Source: Streptomyces sp. 378 (GTDB taxonomy: Bacteria > Actinomycetota > Actinomycetes > Streptomycetales > Streptomycetaceae). From it: a DNA stretch of 49,998 nucleotides. The position numbers and the translations under genes were made by a program. The DNA is taken from contig NZ_JASKMS010000044.1 of assembly GCF_030124145.1 (NCBI RefSeq), forward strand, positions 1-49,998, in the 5' to 3' direction. The notes under the pieces are model-generated. The model was not told the DNA's origin and searched no databases. It saw only the letters and a list, made by a program, of their open reading frames with translations. Shown in pieces: positions 33,441 through 44,289 of the stretch. Position 1 is the stretch's first letter. The number at the start of each line of letters is the position of its first letter.

Positions 33441-34456
33441 GCCGCCTCGGCGGGTTCCTTCCCCCTCTGGGAGCCGCCTTCCCCGGAGTTACGGCGCGAA
33501 TCGATACGGGAGCGTGACGGCCAGCGAACGTCGTACGCCCAGCCCGCCATCTCGAACCAGCGGATCAGCCGGGCGGACGAATCCAGCTGGCCGCGCATCA
33601 CCCCGTGCCGCGCCGAGGTCGGGTCGGCGTGGTGCAGGTTGTGCCAGGACTCACCGCAGGACAGCACCGCCAGCCACCACACGTTGCCCGAGCGGTCACG
33701 CGACTTGAAGGGGCGCTTGCCGACCGCGTGGCAGATCGAGTTGATCGACCAGGTCACGTGGTGCAGCAGGGCCACCCGGACGAGCGAACCCCAGAAGAAC
33801 GCGGTGAACGCGCCCCACCAGGACATCGTCACCAGACCGCCGATCAGCGGCGGCAGCGCCAGCGAGACCACCGTCCACAGGACGAACTGGCGGGAGACGT
33901 TGCGGAGCGTCTTGTCCTTGACCAGGTCCGGGGCGTACTTCTCCTGCGACGTCTGCTCCTCGTCGAACATCCATCCGATGTGCGCCCACCAGAGGCCCTT
34001 CATCAGGGCCGGCAGCGTCTCACCGAACCGCCACGGCGAGTGCGGGTCGCCTTCCGCGTCGGAGAACTTGTGATGCTTGCGGTGATCGGCCACCCAGCGC
34101 ACCAGCGGCCCCTCGACCGCCATGGACCCCGCGATCGCCAGCGCGATCTTCAGCGGCCGCTTGGCCTTGAAGGAACCATGCGTGAAGTGCCGGTGGAAAC
34201 CGATCGTGATGCCGTGGCATCCCAGGTAGTAGAAGAAGACCATCAGGCCGAGGTCCAGCCAGCTCACCCCCCAGCCCCACGCCAGCGGCACGGCCGCCAG
34301 CAGCGCGAGGAACGGAACGGTGATGAAGAGGAGGAGGGCGATCTGCTCGACGGACCGCTTCTTCTCGCCGCCCAGCGTCGCGGAGTCCGCGGCGGCGTCG
34401 GTGTGCTGACCGGGTGCCTTCGCGGCGCCCTCGATCACATCGGAACTACTGGTCAT
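33437..34456 (-). CDS. Acyl-CoA/fatty-acid delta-9 desaturase
   Basis: A 339-residue integral membrane di-iron desaturase. The three histidine boxes are HRHFTH (88-93), HRKHH (125-129) and HNLHH (about 275). Four membrane helices surround them. ATG 34456 with CAGGGGA upstream is preferred to the in-frame start at 34504, which would place the N-terminus in the promoter. It introduces a double bond in membrane acyl chains and is the first gene of a two-gene operon with a TetR regulator. Confidence 0.9.
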   Translation of the reverse strand: MTSSSDVIEGAAKAPGQHTDAAADSATLGGEKKRSVEQIALLLFITVPFLALLAAVPLAWGWGVSWLDLGLMVFFYYLGCHGITIGFHRHFTHGSFKAKRPLKIALAIAGSMAVEGPLVRWVADHRKHHKFSDAEGDPHSPWRFGETLPALMKGLWWAHIGWMFDEEQTSQEKYAPDLVKDKTLRNVSRQFVLWTVVSLALPPLIGGLVTMSWWGAFTAFFWGSLVRVALLHHVTWSINSICHAVGKRPFKSRDRSGNVWWLAVLSCGESWHNLHHADPTSARHGVMRGQLDSSARLIRWFEMAGWAYDVRWPSRSRIDSRRNSGEGGSQRGKEPAEAA

Positions 34457-34797
34457 ACGCGTCCCCTGGGGGGTATGTGGATGGAGAAGGAGTCGCCGGG
34501 TCACCGGAGACCGCGCTTCCTACGGTTCCGTAACCTACGGCATCGTAAGTATGGCAGTGCGTCGCCCGGCGGCAAGAGCCCCCGCCCCTGCGCGTCCGGC
34601 CGACACCTATCCTGGAGTCGGTCGGACAGCGCGGTCCGCTCTGATTTCTTCCCGGACAACCGGACCGTAAGCGGCGCCCCGCCGCGCGAGACGCCGTCCG
34701 GGTTCCCCTCCCAGACGATTCCACCCGTCGCCCACCACCGCCCTTTCAGGGAGTCGCTTCGCGACGCACCTCCTGATTACTGCAAGGAGCCGCACCT
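34457..34797. promoter_or_regulatory. Desaturase/ppc intergenic region with paired palindromes
   Basis: TACGGTTCCGTA (34521-34532) and TACGGCATCGTA (34536-34547) are near-perfect 12-bp palindromes 15 bp apart, placed over the presumed desaturase promoter (TAGGTT on the minus strand within them), and are candidate sites for the TetR regulator. Towards ppc there is a small GTCGC-TTC-GCGAC hairpin near 34753 and an AAGGAG ribosome site near 34784-34789. No gene fits in this 341-bp gap. Confidence 0.6.
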
Positions 34798-37530
<2,733 letters not shown>

Positions 37531-37546
37531 ACCACCCCGGACACCA

Positions 37547-37583
37547 CCGTGCCCCCGAGCCCGTACAGAGCTCGGGGGCACGG
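37547..37583. terminator. Perfect 14-bp hairpin terminator after ppc
   Basis: CCGTGCCCCCGAGC (37547-37560) pairs with GCTCGGGGGCACGG (37570-37583), 9-nt loop, 16 bp after the ppc stop. It also faces the convergent surface-protein gene and may serve both. Confidence 0.85.
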
Positions 37584-37593
37584 CCGTTCCACG

Positions 37594-38304
37594 TCAGCCG
37601 CGGCCCAACCCGCGCCGCCGCACCACCAGGAACCCGCCGGCCGCCAGCAGCACCGCCGCCACCCCCGACAGCAGACCCACCGGCGCCCCGCTCCCCGTCT
37701 CCGCCAGGTCACCGTCCGTACCGCCCTGCGGCGACGGCGACGAGGACACCGGCACACCACCACCGGCCGACGCACTCGGGGACGCCGACACACCCGGCTC
37801 ACCCGACGCGCCCGGCTCACCCGACGGGGCCTGTGACGCCCCCGTCGACGGCGACCCGGACGCCGACCCGGACGGCGTTGCGCCACCCGGCTCCTGCTCG
37901 TCCTCACAGTCCGTCCAGAACACCTTGTGCTTGGCGGATCCCTTCTCCCCCTCGAAGGTCCAGAACAGCTTGTAGTGCCCGTCGGGCAGCGACAGATCCG
38001 CACTACGACCGTGACCCTGGGCGTCCAGGGTCAGCGCACCCGACTTCACCGTCTCCCCCTTGTTCTCACTCGGAGGGATGGCGTCGATGTGCCAGTCCAC
38101 CTCCTGCCCGCCGTCAAAACCGAAGGCGTCCAGGTAGAAGGTGCACACATGCGGCTCGTTACGGCGCAGTTCCTCACCCGTCGAGGCGTCATGGATCTTC
38201 ACCGTGCCGTTGTCACCGGGCGGAGTGGCCTCGGCGGTGGGAGCGAGCAGGAGGACCGCGGAAGCGGCGGCGCAGACAGCGCCCGAACGCGAGAGAGTGC
38301 GCAT
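37594..38304 (-). CDS. Sortase-anchored (LAETG) cell-wall surface protein
   Basis: A 236-residue exported protein with a signal peptide (about 1-27, ending EATPP), a compact domain of about 110 residues with two cysteines (HVCTFYLDAFGF, WTDCEDEQ) likely forming a disulphide, a Ser/Pro/Gly-rich spacer (about 140-198) and a C-terminal sorting signal: LAETG (200-204), hydrophobic helix and RRRGLGRG tail. LAxTG motifs are used by class E sortases in Streptomyces. The folded domain is one I know only as a conserved hypothetical of this type. Confidence 0.88.
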   Translation of the reverse strand: MRTLSRSGAVCAAASAVLLLAPTAEATPPGDNGTVKIHDASTGEELRRNEPHVCTFYLDAFGFDGGQEVDWHIDAIPPSENKGETVKSGALTLDAQGHGRSADLSLPDGHYKLFWTFEGEKGSAKHKVFWTDCEDEQEPGGATPSGSASGSPSTGASQAPSGEPGASGEPGVSASPSASAGGGVPVSSSPSPQGGTDGDLAETGSGAPVGLLSGVAAVLLAAGGFLVVRRRGLGRG

Positions 38305-38443
38305 CGAGAATTAGTCCATCTTCGAGAAGTGACCGGGAAGATGTGGAGGGGGCGGCTCAGCTTCCAGCCTCACCAGGCAACACGTCAATCACGAACACAC
38401 AACACCTCGACCCCTCCACAGAAGGAGAGAACGCCCCAACCCC

Positions 38444-38947
38444 TCAGACGGTCACGAACGCGGCCGTCAGCAACCCCACCCCCGACAACGCCAACACCCA
38501 CGCCGCCCGCGTCCGCAGCAGACCACCCGCCACCACCACCGACGCCAGCAACAGCGCGCCACCCAGCGGAACCCACGCGTACAGGACCCCCGCCGGACCC
38601 GAACGCACCGCCTCGTCACCGCCGGGCTTCATCACCACCGTGTAGGCCCCGCCCTGCTCCACCGCGACCGACTTCTCCAGCACCACCCGCGACCGCGGAA
38701 GCGAACCCTCCGACAGCGGCGTGTACCGGCCCGAACACGTCTTCGGCCCACACCGCGTCACCTCGACCGTGCCCCGCTCCCGGCCCTTCGTCAGCATCAC
38801 ATGCTGCGCCGTACCCCACGAGGCCCACACACCCGCGACCAGGATCAGCACCGCGACCGCCCCCATCGCCGCGAACCGCCCGAACCGCAGCACAACGGCC
38901 GAGGCCCGACGGGAAGAAGCGGCATGGGCAGGCATGGCCGGGATCAT
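38444..38947 (-). CDS. Hypothetical membrane protein
   Basis: A 167-residue protein with an N-terminal helix (about 24-45), an extracytoplasmic domain with a CGPKTC pair (Cys66/Cys71 approximately), and two C-terminal helices. Both ATG candidates (38947, 38935) lie within or next to an 11-bp inverted repeat and lack a ribosome site, so the true start is uncertain. It lies 42 bp downstream of pth on the same strand. No family recognised. Confidence 0.65.
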   Translation of the reverse strand: MIPAMPAHAASSRRASAVVLRFGRFAAMGAVAVLILVAGVWASWGTAQHVMLTKGRERGTVEVTRCGPKTCSGRYTPLSEGSLPRSRVVLEKSVAVEQGGAYTVVMKPGGDEAVRSGPAGVLYAWVPLGGALLLASVVVAGGLLRTRAAWVLALSGVGLLTAAFVTV

Positions 38948-38959
38948 TGGCCATGCCTG
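38929..38959. terminator. 11-bp inverted repeat, probable pth-side terminator
   Basis: CAGGCATGGCC (38929-38939) pairs perfectly with GGCCATGCCTG (38949-38959), 9-nt loop, about 30 bp after the pth stop on the minus strand. It overlaps the start region of the membrane-protein gene, so it could alternatively control that gene's translation. Confidence 0.6.
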
Positions 38960-38989
38960 AACGGCCCGTCAACCTCAGTGGGCGACACG

Positions 38990-39592
38990 TCAGGAGTTGT
39001 ACGTGCTCTGCGCCCGCTCCAGGCCCTCGATCACCAACGCCTCCACCGCGTCCGCCGCCCGGTCCACGAAGTAGTCCAGCTCCTTGCGCTCCGCCGACGA
39101 AAAATCCTTCAGCACGAAATCCGCCACCGGCATCCGCCCAGGCGGCCGCCCGATCCCGAACCGCACCCGGTGATACTCCGCACCGAACGCCTTCGTCATC
39201 GACTTCAGACCGTTGTGCCCGTTGTCCCCGCCACCCAGCTTCAGCCGCAACGCCCCATAGTCGATGTCCAGCTCGTCATGCACCGCCACCACATGGCCCA
39301 CCGGGACCTTGTAGAACTCCCGCAGCGCGTTCACCGGCCCGCCCGACAGATTCATGTACGACATCGGCTTCGCCAGAACCACCCGCCGGTTCAACGGCCC
39401 CGGAGGCCCGATCCGGCCCTCCACGACCTGCGCCTGCGCCCGCCCGGCCCGCTTGAACCTCCCCCCGACCCGGTCCGCCAGCAGATCGGCCACCATGAAA
39501 CCCACGTTGTGCCGGTTCCCCGCGTACTCCGGCCCCGGATTGCCCAGCCCCACGATCAGCCAGGGAGCGGCGGCATCGGTCGTCACGTCCAT
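38990..39592 (-). CDS. pth: Peptidyl-tRNA hydrolase
   Basis: A 200-residue enzyme releasing tRNA from stalled peptidyl-tRNA. Conserved features are GLGNPGPEYAGNRHNVGFMV with the catalytic His, KPMSYMNLSGG, HDELDIDYG with the catalytic-region Asp, and GGGDNGHNGLKS. It follows rplY by 69 bp on the same strand, the usual rplY-pth pairing in bacteria. Confidence 0.95.
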   Translation of the reverse strand: MDVTTDAAAPWLIVGLGNPGPEYAGNRHNVGFMVADLLADRVGGRFKRAGRAQAQVVEGRIGPPGPLNRRVVLAKPMSYMNLSGGPVNALREFYKVPVGHVVAVHDELDIDYGALRLKLGGGDNGHNGLKSMTKAFGAEYHRVRFGIGRPPGRMPVADFVLKDFSSAERKELDYFVDRAADAVEALVIEGLERAQSTYNS

Positions 39593-39661
39593 GTCTCCTT
39601 CATACGCGTCGGCCGCTGCCCCGCACGGGAACAGCGGCCGACGAAACGACGAAGCGGAGGA

Positions 39662-40255
39662 TCAGGCCTCGGCGGCCTCTCCGCCCTCTTCCTCACCCTC
39701 CGAGGACTCCTCGGCCTGGGCGGCCAGGACCTGAAGGACGACGGTGTCCTCCTCGACGGCCAGCGTCGTGCCCTTGGGCAGCGGGATGTCCTTGGCGAGG
39801 ACGGAGTCACCGGCCGTCAGACCCTGGACGGAGACGGTCACGGACTCCGGAATGTGCGTGGCCTCGGCCACGACCGGAAGCGCGTTCAGCACGTGCTCCA
39901 GCAGGTTGCCACCCGGGGCCAGCTCACCCTCGGTGTGGACGTAGATGTCGACGTTCACCTGCTCGCCACGCTTCACCAGCTGCAGGTCGACGTGCTCCAG
40001 GAAACCCTTCAGCGGGTCACGCTGCACGGACTTCGGAATCGCCAGCTCGTTGCTCGTGCCGTCGATGTCCAGCGCGATCAGCACGTTCGGCGTACGCAGC
40101 GCCATCAGCAGGTCGTGACCCGGCAGAGTCAGGTGCACCGGGTCCGAACCGTGCCCGTACAGGACACCCGGAACCTTGTCTTCACGACGGATACGGCGCG
40201 CGGCACCCTTGCCGAACTCGGTGCGCGTCGCGGCGGAGATCTTCACCTCGGACAT
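39662..40255 (-). CDS. rplY: 50S ribosomal protein L25/general stress protein Ctc
   Basis: A 197-residue long-form L25 (Ctc) that binds 5S rRNA. The N-terminal L25 domain includes KISAATRTEFGKGAARRIRREDKVPGVLYG, the C-terminal TL5 domain begins about residue 100, and an acidic tail (EESSEGEEEGGEAAEA) ends it. ATG 40255 has GAGGAG five bases upstream; a GTG two codons earlier abuts that site and is unlikely. It lies between prs and pth. Confidence 0.94.
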   Translation of the reverse strand: MSEVKISAATRTEFGKGAARRIRREDKVPGVLYGHGSDPVHLTLPGHDLLMALRTPNVLIALDIDGTSNELAIPKSVQRDPLKGFLEHVDLQLVKRGEQVNVDIYVHTEGELAPGGNLLEHVLNALPVVAEATHIPESVTVSVQGLTAGDSVLAKDIPLPKGTTLAVEEDTVVLQVLAAQAEESSEGEEEGGEAAEA

Positions 40256-40473
40256 AGTCACTCCTCGAAGTCAGAAACGGGTGGGGGTACCCCCTGCTCT
40301 TTCGAGCTTGGGGGAGGTCACCCGGCCACGAACGGCCTGCTACGAAGAGCGCGTCGATAACGGACAGCCGCGTCCCGAAACGGAAACGGCCTCCCTCGCC
40401 GAGCAACTTCAGCAGTCTACTCGGAGGGGAAGGCCGCACCCAAAACGATCTACACAGACCCGACCAGCGACTC
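40256..40473. other. prs-rplY intergenic region
   Basis: 218 bp holding the rplY promoter and ribosome site and a dispersed hairpin repeat at 40283-40317. No coding signature was seen. Confidence 0.4.
40283..40317. repeat. Dispersed hairpin repeat, copy 3
   Basis: GGGGGTACCCCCTGCTC, core TTTCGAGC and TTGGGGGAGG form the cleanest copy of the family found also at 63-97 and, as a variant, at 46084-46126. It sits in the rplY leader, about 30 bp upstream of its start codon. Confidence 0.65.
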
Positions 40474-41454
40474 TTACTGGTCGTCGAACAGGCTCGTCAC
40501 CGAACCGTCCTCGAACACCTCACGCACCGCGTTCGCGATCGTCGGCGCGATGGACAGCACCGAGATCTTGTCCAGGTCCCCGCTCAGCTCACCCGGCGTC
40601 GGCAGCGTGTTCGTGAACACGAACTCACTCACCCGCGAGTTCTTCAGACGATCGCTCGCCGGGCCCGACAGCACACCATGCGTCGCCGTCACGATCACGT
40701 CCTCCGCACCGTGCGCGAACAGCGCGTCCGCCGCGGCGCAGATCGTCCCACCCGTGTCGATCATGTCGTCCACCAGGACACACACGCGGCCCTTCACCTC
40801 ACCCACGACCTCGTGGACGGTGACCTGGTTCGCCACATCCTTGTCCCGGCGCTTGTGCACGATCGCCAGCGGCGCACCCAGCCGGTCACACCAACGGTCC
40901 GCCACCCGGACCCGGCCCGCGTCCGGCGACACGACCGTCAGCTTCGCCCGGTCCACCTTCCGGCCCACATAGTCCGCCAGCAGCGGCAGCGCGAACAGGT
41001 GATCCACCGGACCGTCGAAGAAGCCCTGGATCTGGTCCGTGTGCAGATCCACCGTCAGGAGCCGGTCCGCACCCGCCGTCTTCATCATGTCCGCGATCAG
41101 ACGCGCCGAAATCGGTTCACGCCCACGGTGCTTCTTGTCCTGCCGCGCGTAACCGTAGAACGGCACGATGACCGTGATGGAGCGGGCCGACGCACGCTTC
41201 AGCGCGTCGATCATGATCAACTGCTCCATGATCCACTTGTTGATCGGAGCCGTGTGGCTCTGGATCAGGAAACAGTCGGCACCACGCGCGGACTCCTGAT
41301 ACCGCACATAGATCTCACCGTTCGCGAAGTCGAAGGCCTTCGTCGGGACAACCCCGACACCCAGCTGTTGGGCGACCTCCTCCGCAAGCTCGGGGTGGGC
41401 GCGGCCGGAGAAGAACATCAACTTCTTCTCGCCGGTCGTCTTGATCCCGGTCAC
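40474..41454 (-). CDS. prs: Ribose-phosphate pyrophosphokinase
   Basis: A 326-residue PRPP synthetase making phosphoribosyl pyrophosphate from ribose-5-phosphate and ATP for nucleotide, His and Trp synthesis. Features are FSGRAHPELAEEV, FANGEIYVRYQES, the flexible-loop region YARQDKKHRGREPIS, the regulatory stretch VVSPDAGRVRVADRW and the PRPP-binding CVLVDDMIDTGGTI. GTG 41454 has GGAGACAG upstream. It follows glmU with a 135-bp gap, the conserved glmU-prs order. Confidence 0.95.
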   Translation of the reverse strand: MTGIKTTGEKKLMFFSGRAHPELAEEVAQQLGVGVVPTKAFDFANGEIYVRYQESARGADCFLIQSHTAPINKWIMEQLIMIDALKRASARSITVIVPFYGYARQDKKHRGREPISARLIADMMKTAGADRLLTVDLHTDQIQGFFDGPVDHLFALPLLADYVGRKVDRAKLTVVSPDAGRVRVADRWCDRLGAPLAIVHKRRDKDVANQVTVHEVVGEVKGRVCVLVDDMIDTGGTICAAADALFAHGAEDVIVTATHGVLSGPASDRLKNSRVSEFVFTNTLPTPGELSGDLDKISVLSIAPTIANAVREVFEDGSVTSLFDDQ

Positions 41455-41589
41455 AGCACTGTCTCCTCAGAGGTTTCGCAGCTGGGTGTCGAGAGACCTC
41501 GCAGCCGGCTTGCCGGAGGCCGTCTCAGCTGGTGGGGGTGCGGGTGTGCACTTATCACCGTACGCCGTGTTTGAGGCATCGGTTTCCGG

Positions 41590-43038
41590 TCAGCCCTCAC
41601 CGGCCGACTCCCGGGAAGCCGCCTCAGCCGCCCTCGCGGCCGCGCTCCCCGGACGCTTGCGAGCCACCCAACCCTCGATATTCCGCTGCTGACCACGGGC
41701 CACGGCCAGCGAACCGGGCGGCACATCCTTCGTGATCACGGACCCGGCGGCGGTGTACGCGCCGTCCCCCACCGTGACAGGCGCCACAAACATGTTGTCC
41801 GAGCCCGTCCGGCAGTGCGAACCGATGGTCGTGTGGTGCTTCTCCTGCCCGTCGTAGTTCACGAACACGCTCGCGGCACCGATGTTGGTCTGCTCCCCGA
41901 TGGTCGCATCACCCACATAGGAAAGGTGCGGCACCTTCGTCCCGTCCCCGATCGACGCGTTCTTCGTCTCGACGTACGTCCCGATCTTGCCCTTCGCCCC
42001 CAGCCGCGTCCCCGGACGCAGATACGCGTACGGACCCACCGTCGCCTCCGGGCCGACCTCGGCGCCCGTGGCCACGGTGTTGTCGACCCGCGCACCCGCA
42101 CCCACGCGCGTGTCGGTCAGCCGCGCGTTGGGCCCGACCTCGGCGCCCTCCGCCAGGTGCGTCGAACCGTGCAGCTGCGTGCCCGGGTGGACCACGGCGT
42201 CCTGCTCGAACGTGACCGTCACATCGATCCACGTGGTCGCCGGGTCGACGACCGTCACACCGGCGAGCATCGCCTCCGTCAGCAACCGGTCGTTCAGAGT
42301 CCGGCGGGCCTCCGACAACTGCACACGATTGTTGATGCCGGCGATCTCACGGTGGTCACCGGCCACCGACGCCCCCACCCGATGCCCGGCCTCACGCAGG
42401 ATCCCCAGCACATCGGTCAGGTACTCCTCGCCCTGACTGTTGTCCGTCCGCACCTTCTTCAGCGCGTCCGCCAGCAACTGGCCGTCGAACGCGAACACCC
42501 CCGAATTGATCTCACGGATCGACCGCTGGGCCTCGCTGGCGTCCTTGTGCTCGACGATCGCGGTGACGGCTCCGGTCGCGTCGTCACGGACGATCCGCCC
42601 GTACCCCGTCGCGTCCGACACCTCGGCGGTCAGCACGGTGACCGCGTTGCCGTCGGCCGAGTGCGTGGCGGCGAGCGCCCGCAGCGTCGCCCCGGTCAGC
42701 AGCGGCGTATCGCCGCACACGACGACCACGGTCCCGTCCACGGACCCGCCCAGCTCCTCCAGGCCCCTCCGCACGGCGTGCCCCGTGCCGTTCTGCTCCG
42801 CCTGTACGGCGGTGCGCACGTCGGGCGCGATCTCGCCCAGATGCGCGGTGACCTTCTCCCGCGCGTGGCCGACCACGACGACCAGGTGCTCGGGCCGCAG
42901 CTCGCCCGCGGCGGCGAGCACGTGCCCGACGAGACTGCGACCGCAGAGCTCATGCAGGACCTTGGGTGTGGCCGACTTCATACGGGTGCCCTCACCCGCT
43001 GCGAGAACGACGACGGCTGCCGGGCGGTTGGCGCTCAC
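41590..43038 (-). CDS. glmU: Bifunctional UDP-GlcNAc pyrophosphorylase/GlcN-1-P acetyltransferase
   Basis: A 482-residue enzyme catalysing the last two steps to UDP-N-acetylglucosamine for peptidoglycan. The N-terminal uridylyltransferase domain has LAAGEGTRMKSATPK, QAEQNGTGHAV and CGDTPLL. The C-terminal left-handed beta-helix has hexapeptide repeats, LRPGTRLGAKGKIGTYVETK and the acetyl-CoA region NIGAASVFVNYDGQEKHHT. A low-complexity Ala/Arg tail ends the protein. A tRNA gene lies 125 bp upstream on the same strand. Confidence 0.96.
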   Translation of the reverse strand: MSANRPAAVVVLAAGEGTRMKSATPKVLHELCGRSLVGHVLAAAGELRPEHLVVVVGHAREKVTAHLGEIAPDVRTAVQAEQNGTGHAVRRGLEELGGSVDGTVVVVCGDTPLLTGATLRALAATHSADGNAVTVLTAEVSDATGYGRIVRDDATGAVTAIVEHKDASEAQRSIREINSGVFAFDGQLLADALKKVRTDNSQGEEYLTDVLGILREAGHRVGASVAGDHREIAGINNRVQLSEARRTLNDRLLTEAMLAGVTVVDPATTWIDVTVTFEQDAVVHPGTQLHGSTHLAEGAEVGPNARLTDTRVGAGARVDNTVATGAEVGPEATVGPYAYLRPGTRLGAKGKIGTYVETKNASIGDGTKVPHLSYVGDATIGEQTNIGAASVFVNYDGQEKHHTTIGSHCRTGSDNMFVAPVTVGDGAYTAAGSVITKDVPPGSLAVARGQQRNIEGWVARKRPGSAAARAAEAASRESAGEG

Positions 43039-43162
43039 GGGATGCCCTTCGGCTGTGGATGCGGTGGGGTGACATCCGCAGGATACCGGGGGGTTTTGTG
43101 GGGGGCATGAGAGTGGGCCCTGACTTGGCTGCCGCCGGTCAGGGCCCGAACGTGAGCATGCG

Positions 43163-43235
43163 CTCCCCCGCCAGGACTCGAACCCGGACAGATGGCACCA
43201 AAAGCCACAGTGCTTACCAATTACACCACGGGGGA
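43163..43235 (-). tRNA. tRNA-Gln (anticodon UUG)
   Basis: The minus strand folds as a 73-nt cloverleaf. The acceptor stem TCCCCCG/CGGGGGA is perfect, the anticodon stem is GTGGC/GCCAT with loop TTTTGGT giving anticodon TTG, and the T-loop is TTCGAGT. CCA is not encoded. It reads CAA, a rare codon in this high-GC genome. It lies 23 bp downstream of the HTH/LAGLIDADG-like gene. Confidence 0.93.
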
Positions 43236-43258
43236 ATGAACTCGACTAAACCGGACAT

Positions 43259-44119
43259 TTAGTCAGGTCGCCGAGCAGCGCCTCCTACTATGCCGTACCA
43301 GGCGCCTTCCATGCGACGGTAAAGGTCGGCGCTCTTGAGTACGTACACGATCAAGCAGCCGTGATACGCGTCTGAGGTGTTCTTCCGGCTTGTCTTCGGG
43401 TTGTGCTTTTTGAGGGTGGCCCTCTGGAATGTCGAGGGCTCGACACCTACCAAGGCGGCCCAAAACGTCTCGGCGCTCGCCACGTTGGCAGACTCGTGGA
43501 TGCTCACCCGAAAGCGCAGGCGCTCGCGCTCCACGCCCAGTACGTCGAGCCGGCGCAGGAAGAAACTGATGACGTTCGGGTCGCTGTTGATGAAGTGCAG
43601 CCTCTCGCGGCGACCGTACGGCTTGTCCTTGGCTCCCTCGGCCCAGTAGAGGGTCACTCCGGCCAGGAAGACCTCTCTGTCGGACAGGTCGCCGACCGCA
43701 TCCTTGGCGGCCTCCTTCATGCGCTGTCGTTCCTCGTCGCGCAGGCGCAAGGTGGCGTCCCAGCCCCGCCTCGCGATCGCCGACGCCTCCTCGGTGCTGC
43801 GCTTGCGCTCCGGCTTCGGCAGGTCCCGCACCCACAGCGAGATCGAACTCTTCGAGCAGCCCAGCTCCACCTGGATCCGGTCGTACGTCCAGCCCTGGAG
43901 CCGGAGCTCCCTCGCCTTCTCTCTCAGGTCGTCCTTCGCGTTCGGGCGCTTCGTCCAGGCCGGCGCGGGTTCGCCCTCCAGCAGGCGGTTGAGGATGTCG
44001 TTGTTGTCGACGTGGAGGCGGTCGCGGATCTGGCGGCGGCTGAGCCCTGCGCGGCGCAGCTCCACCGCCTTCTCGCGCAGGCCCTCGAAGTCCGCGTACT
44101 TGCCGAGTGCATGTGTCAT
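43259..44119 (-). CDS. HTH protein with LAGLIDADG-like domain
   Basis: A 286-residue protein. Two helix-turn-helix-like segments occupy about residues 13-45 and 65-97 (LRLQGWTYDRIQVELGCSKSSISLWV), followed by a basic helix and a domain with LAGVTLYWAEGAK (152-164), HFINSDPNVISFFLRRLDVLG and RVSIHESANVASAETFW, the pattern of a LAGLIDADG homing-endonuclease fold. ATG 44119 has GGACGG seven bases upstream; the frame is open to 44188. Codon use is less GC-rich than its neighbours. It sits directly upstream of tRNA-Gln on the same strand. Whether it still cuts DNA is unknown. Confidence 0.65.
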   Translation of the reverse strand: MTHALGKYADFEGLREKAVELRRAGLSRRQIRDRLHVDNNDILNRLLEGEPAPAWTKRPNAKDDLREKARELRLQGWTYDRIQVELGCSKSSISLWVRDLPKPERKRSTEEASAIARRGWDATLRLRDEERQRMKEAAKDAVGDLSDREVFLAGVTLYWAEGAKDKPYGRRERLHFINSDPNVISFFLRRLDVLGVERERLRFRVSIHESANVASAETFWAALVGVEPSTFQRATLKKHNPKTSRKNTSDAYHGCLIVYVLKSADLYRRMEGAWYGIVGGAARRPD

Positions 44120-44274
44120 AGGCATACCGTCCGGGCGGAATGGAGGCTTCCGGGGTCGAACGGTGAGCGATTCAGCAGTTCGAGGCATATCGGGTGGTTT
44201 CGCAGCCGAACGGTCACCCTGTGTGGTGTAGGCCAGTCCAGGAAATGCGCCGGAAAACCGGCGGGGGGCGCCTT

Positions 44275-44289
44275 TAGGCTGGAGGCATG
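44275..44289 (+). promoter_or_regulatory. Candidate -10 and leaderless start of histidine kinase
   Basis: TAGGCT (44275-44280) lies exactly six bases before ATG 44287, while the only GGAGG is a single base from the ATG, too close to act as a ribosome site. This arrangement suggests a leaderless transcript. Confidence 0.4.

Noticed and set aside
43259..44119. Integrated element with att site at tRNA-Gln
   Set aside because: I found no duplicated tRNA 3' end or integrase gene in the window, so a tRNA-targeted integrative element is not supported.
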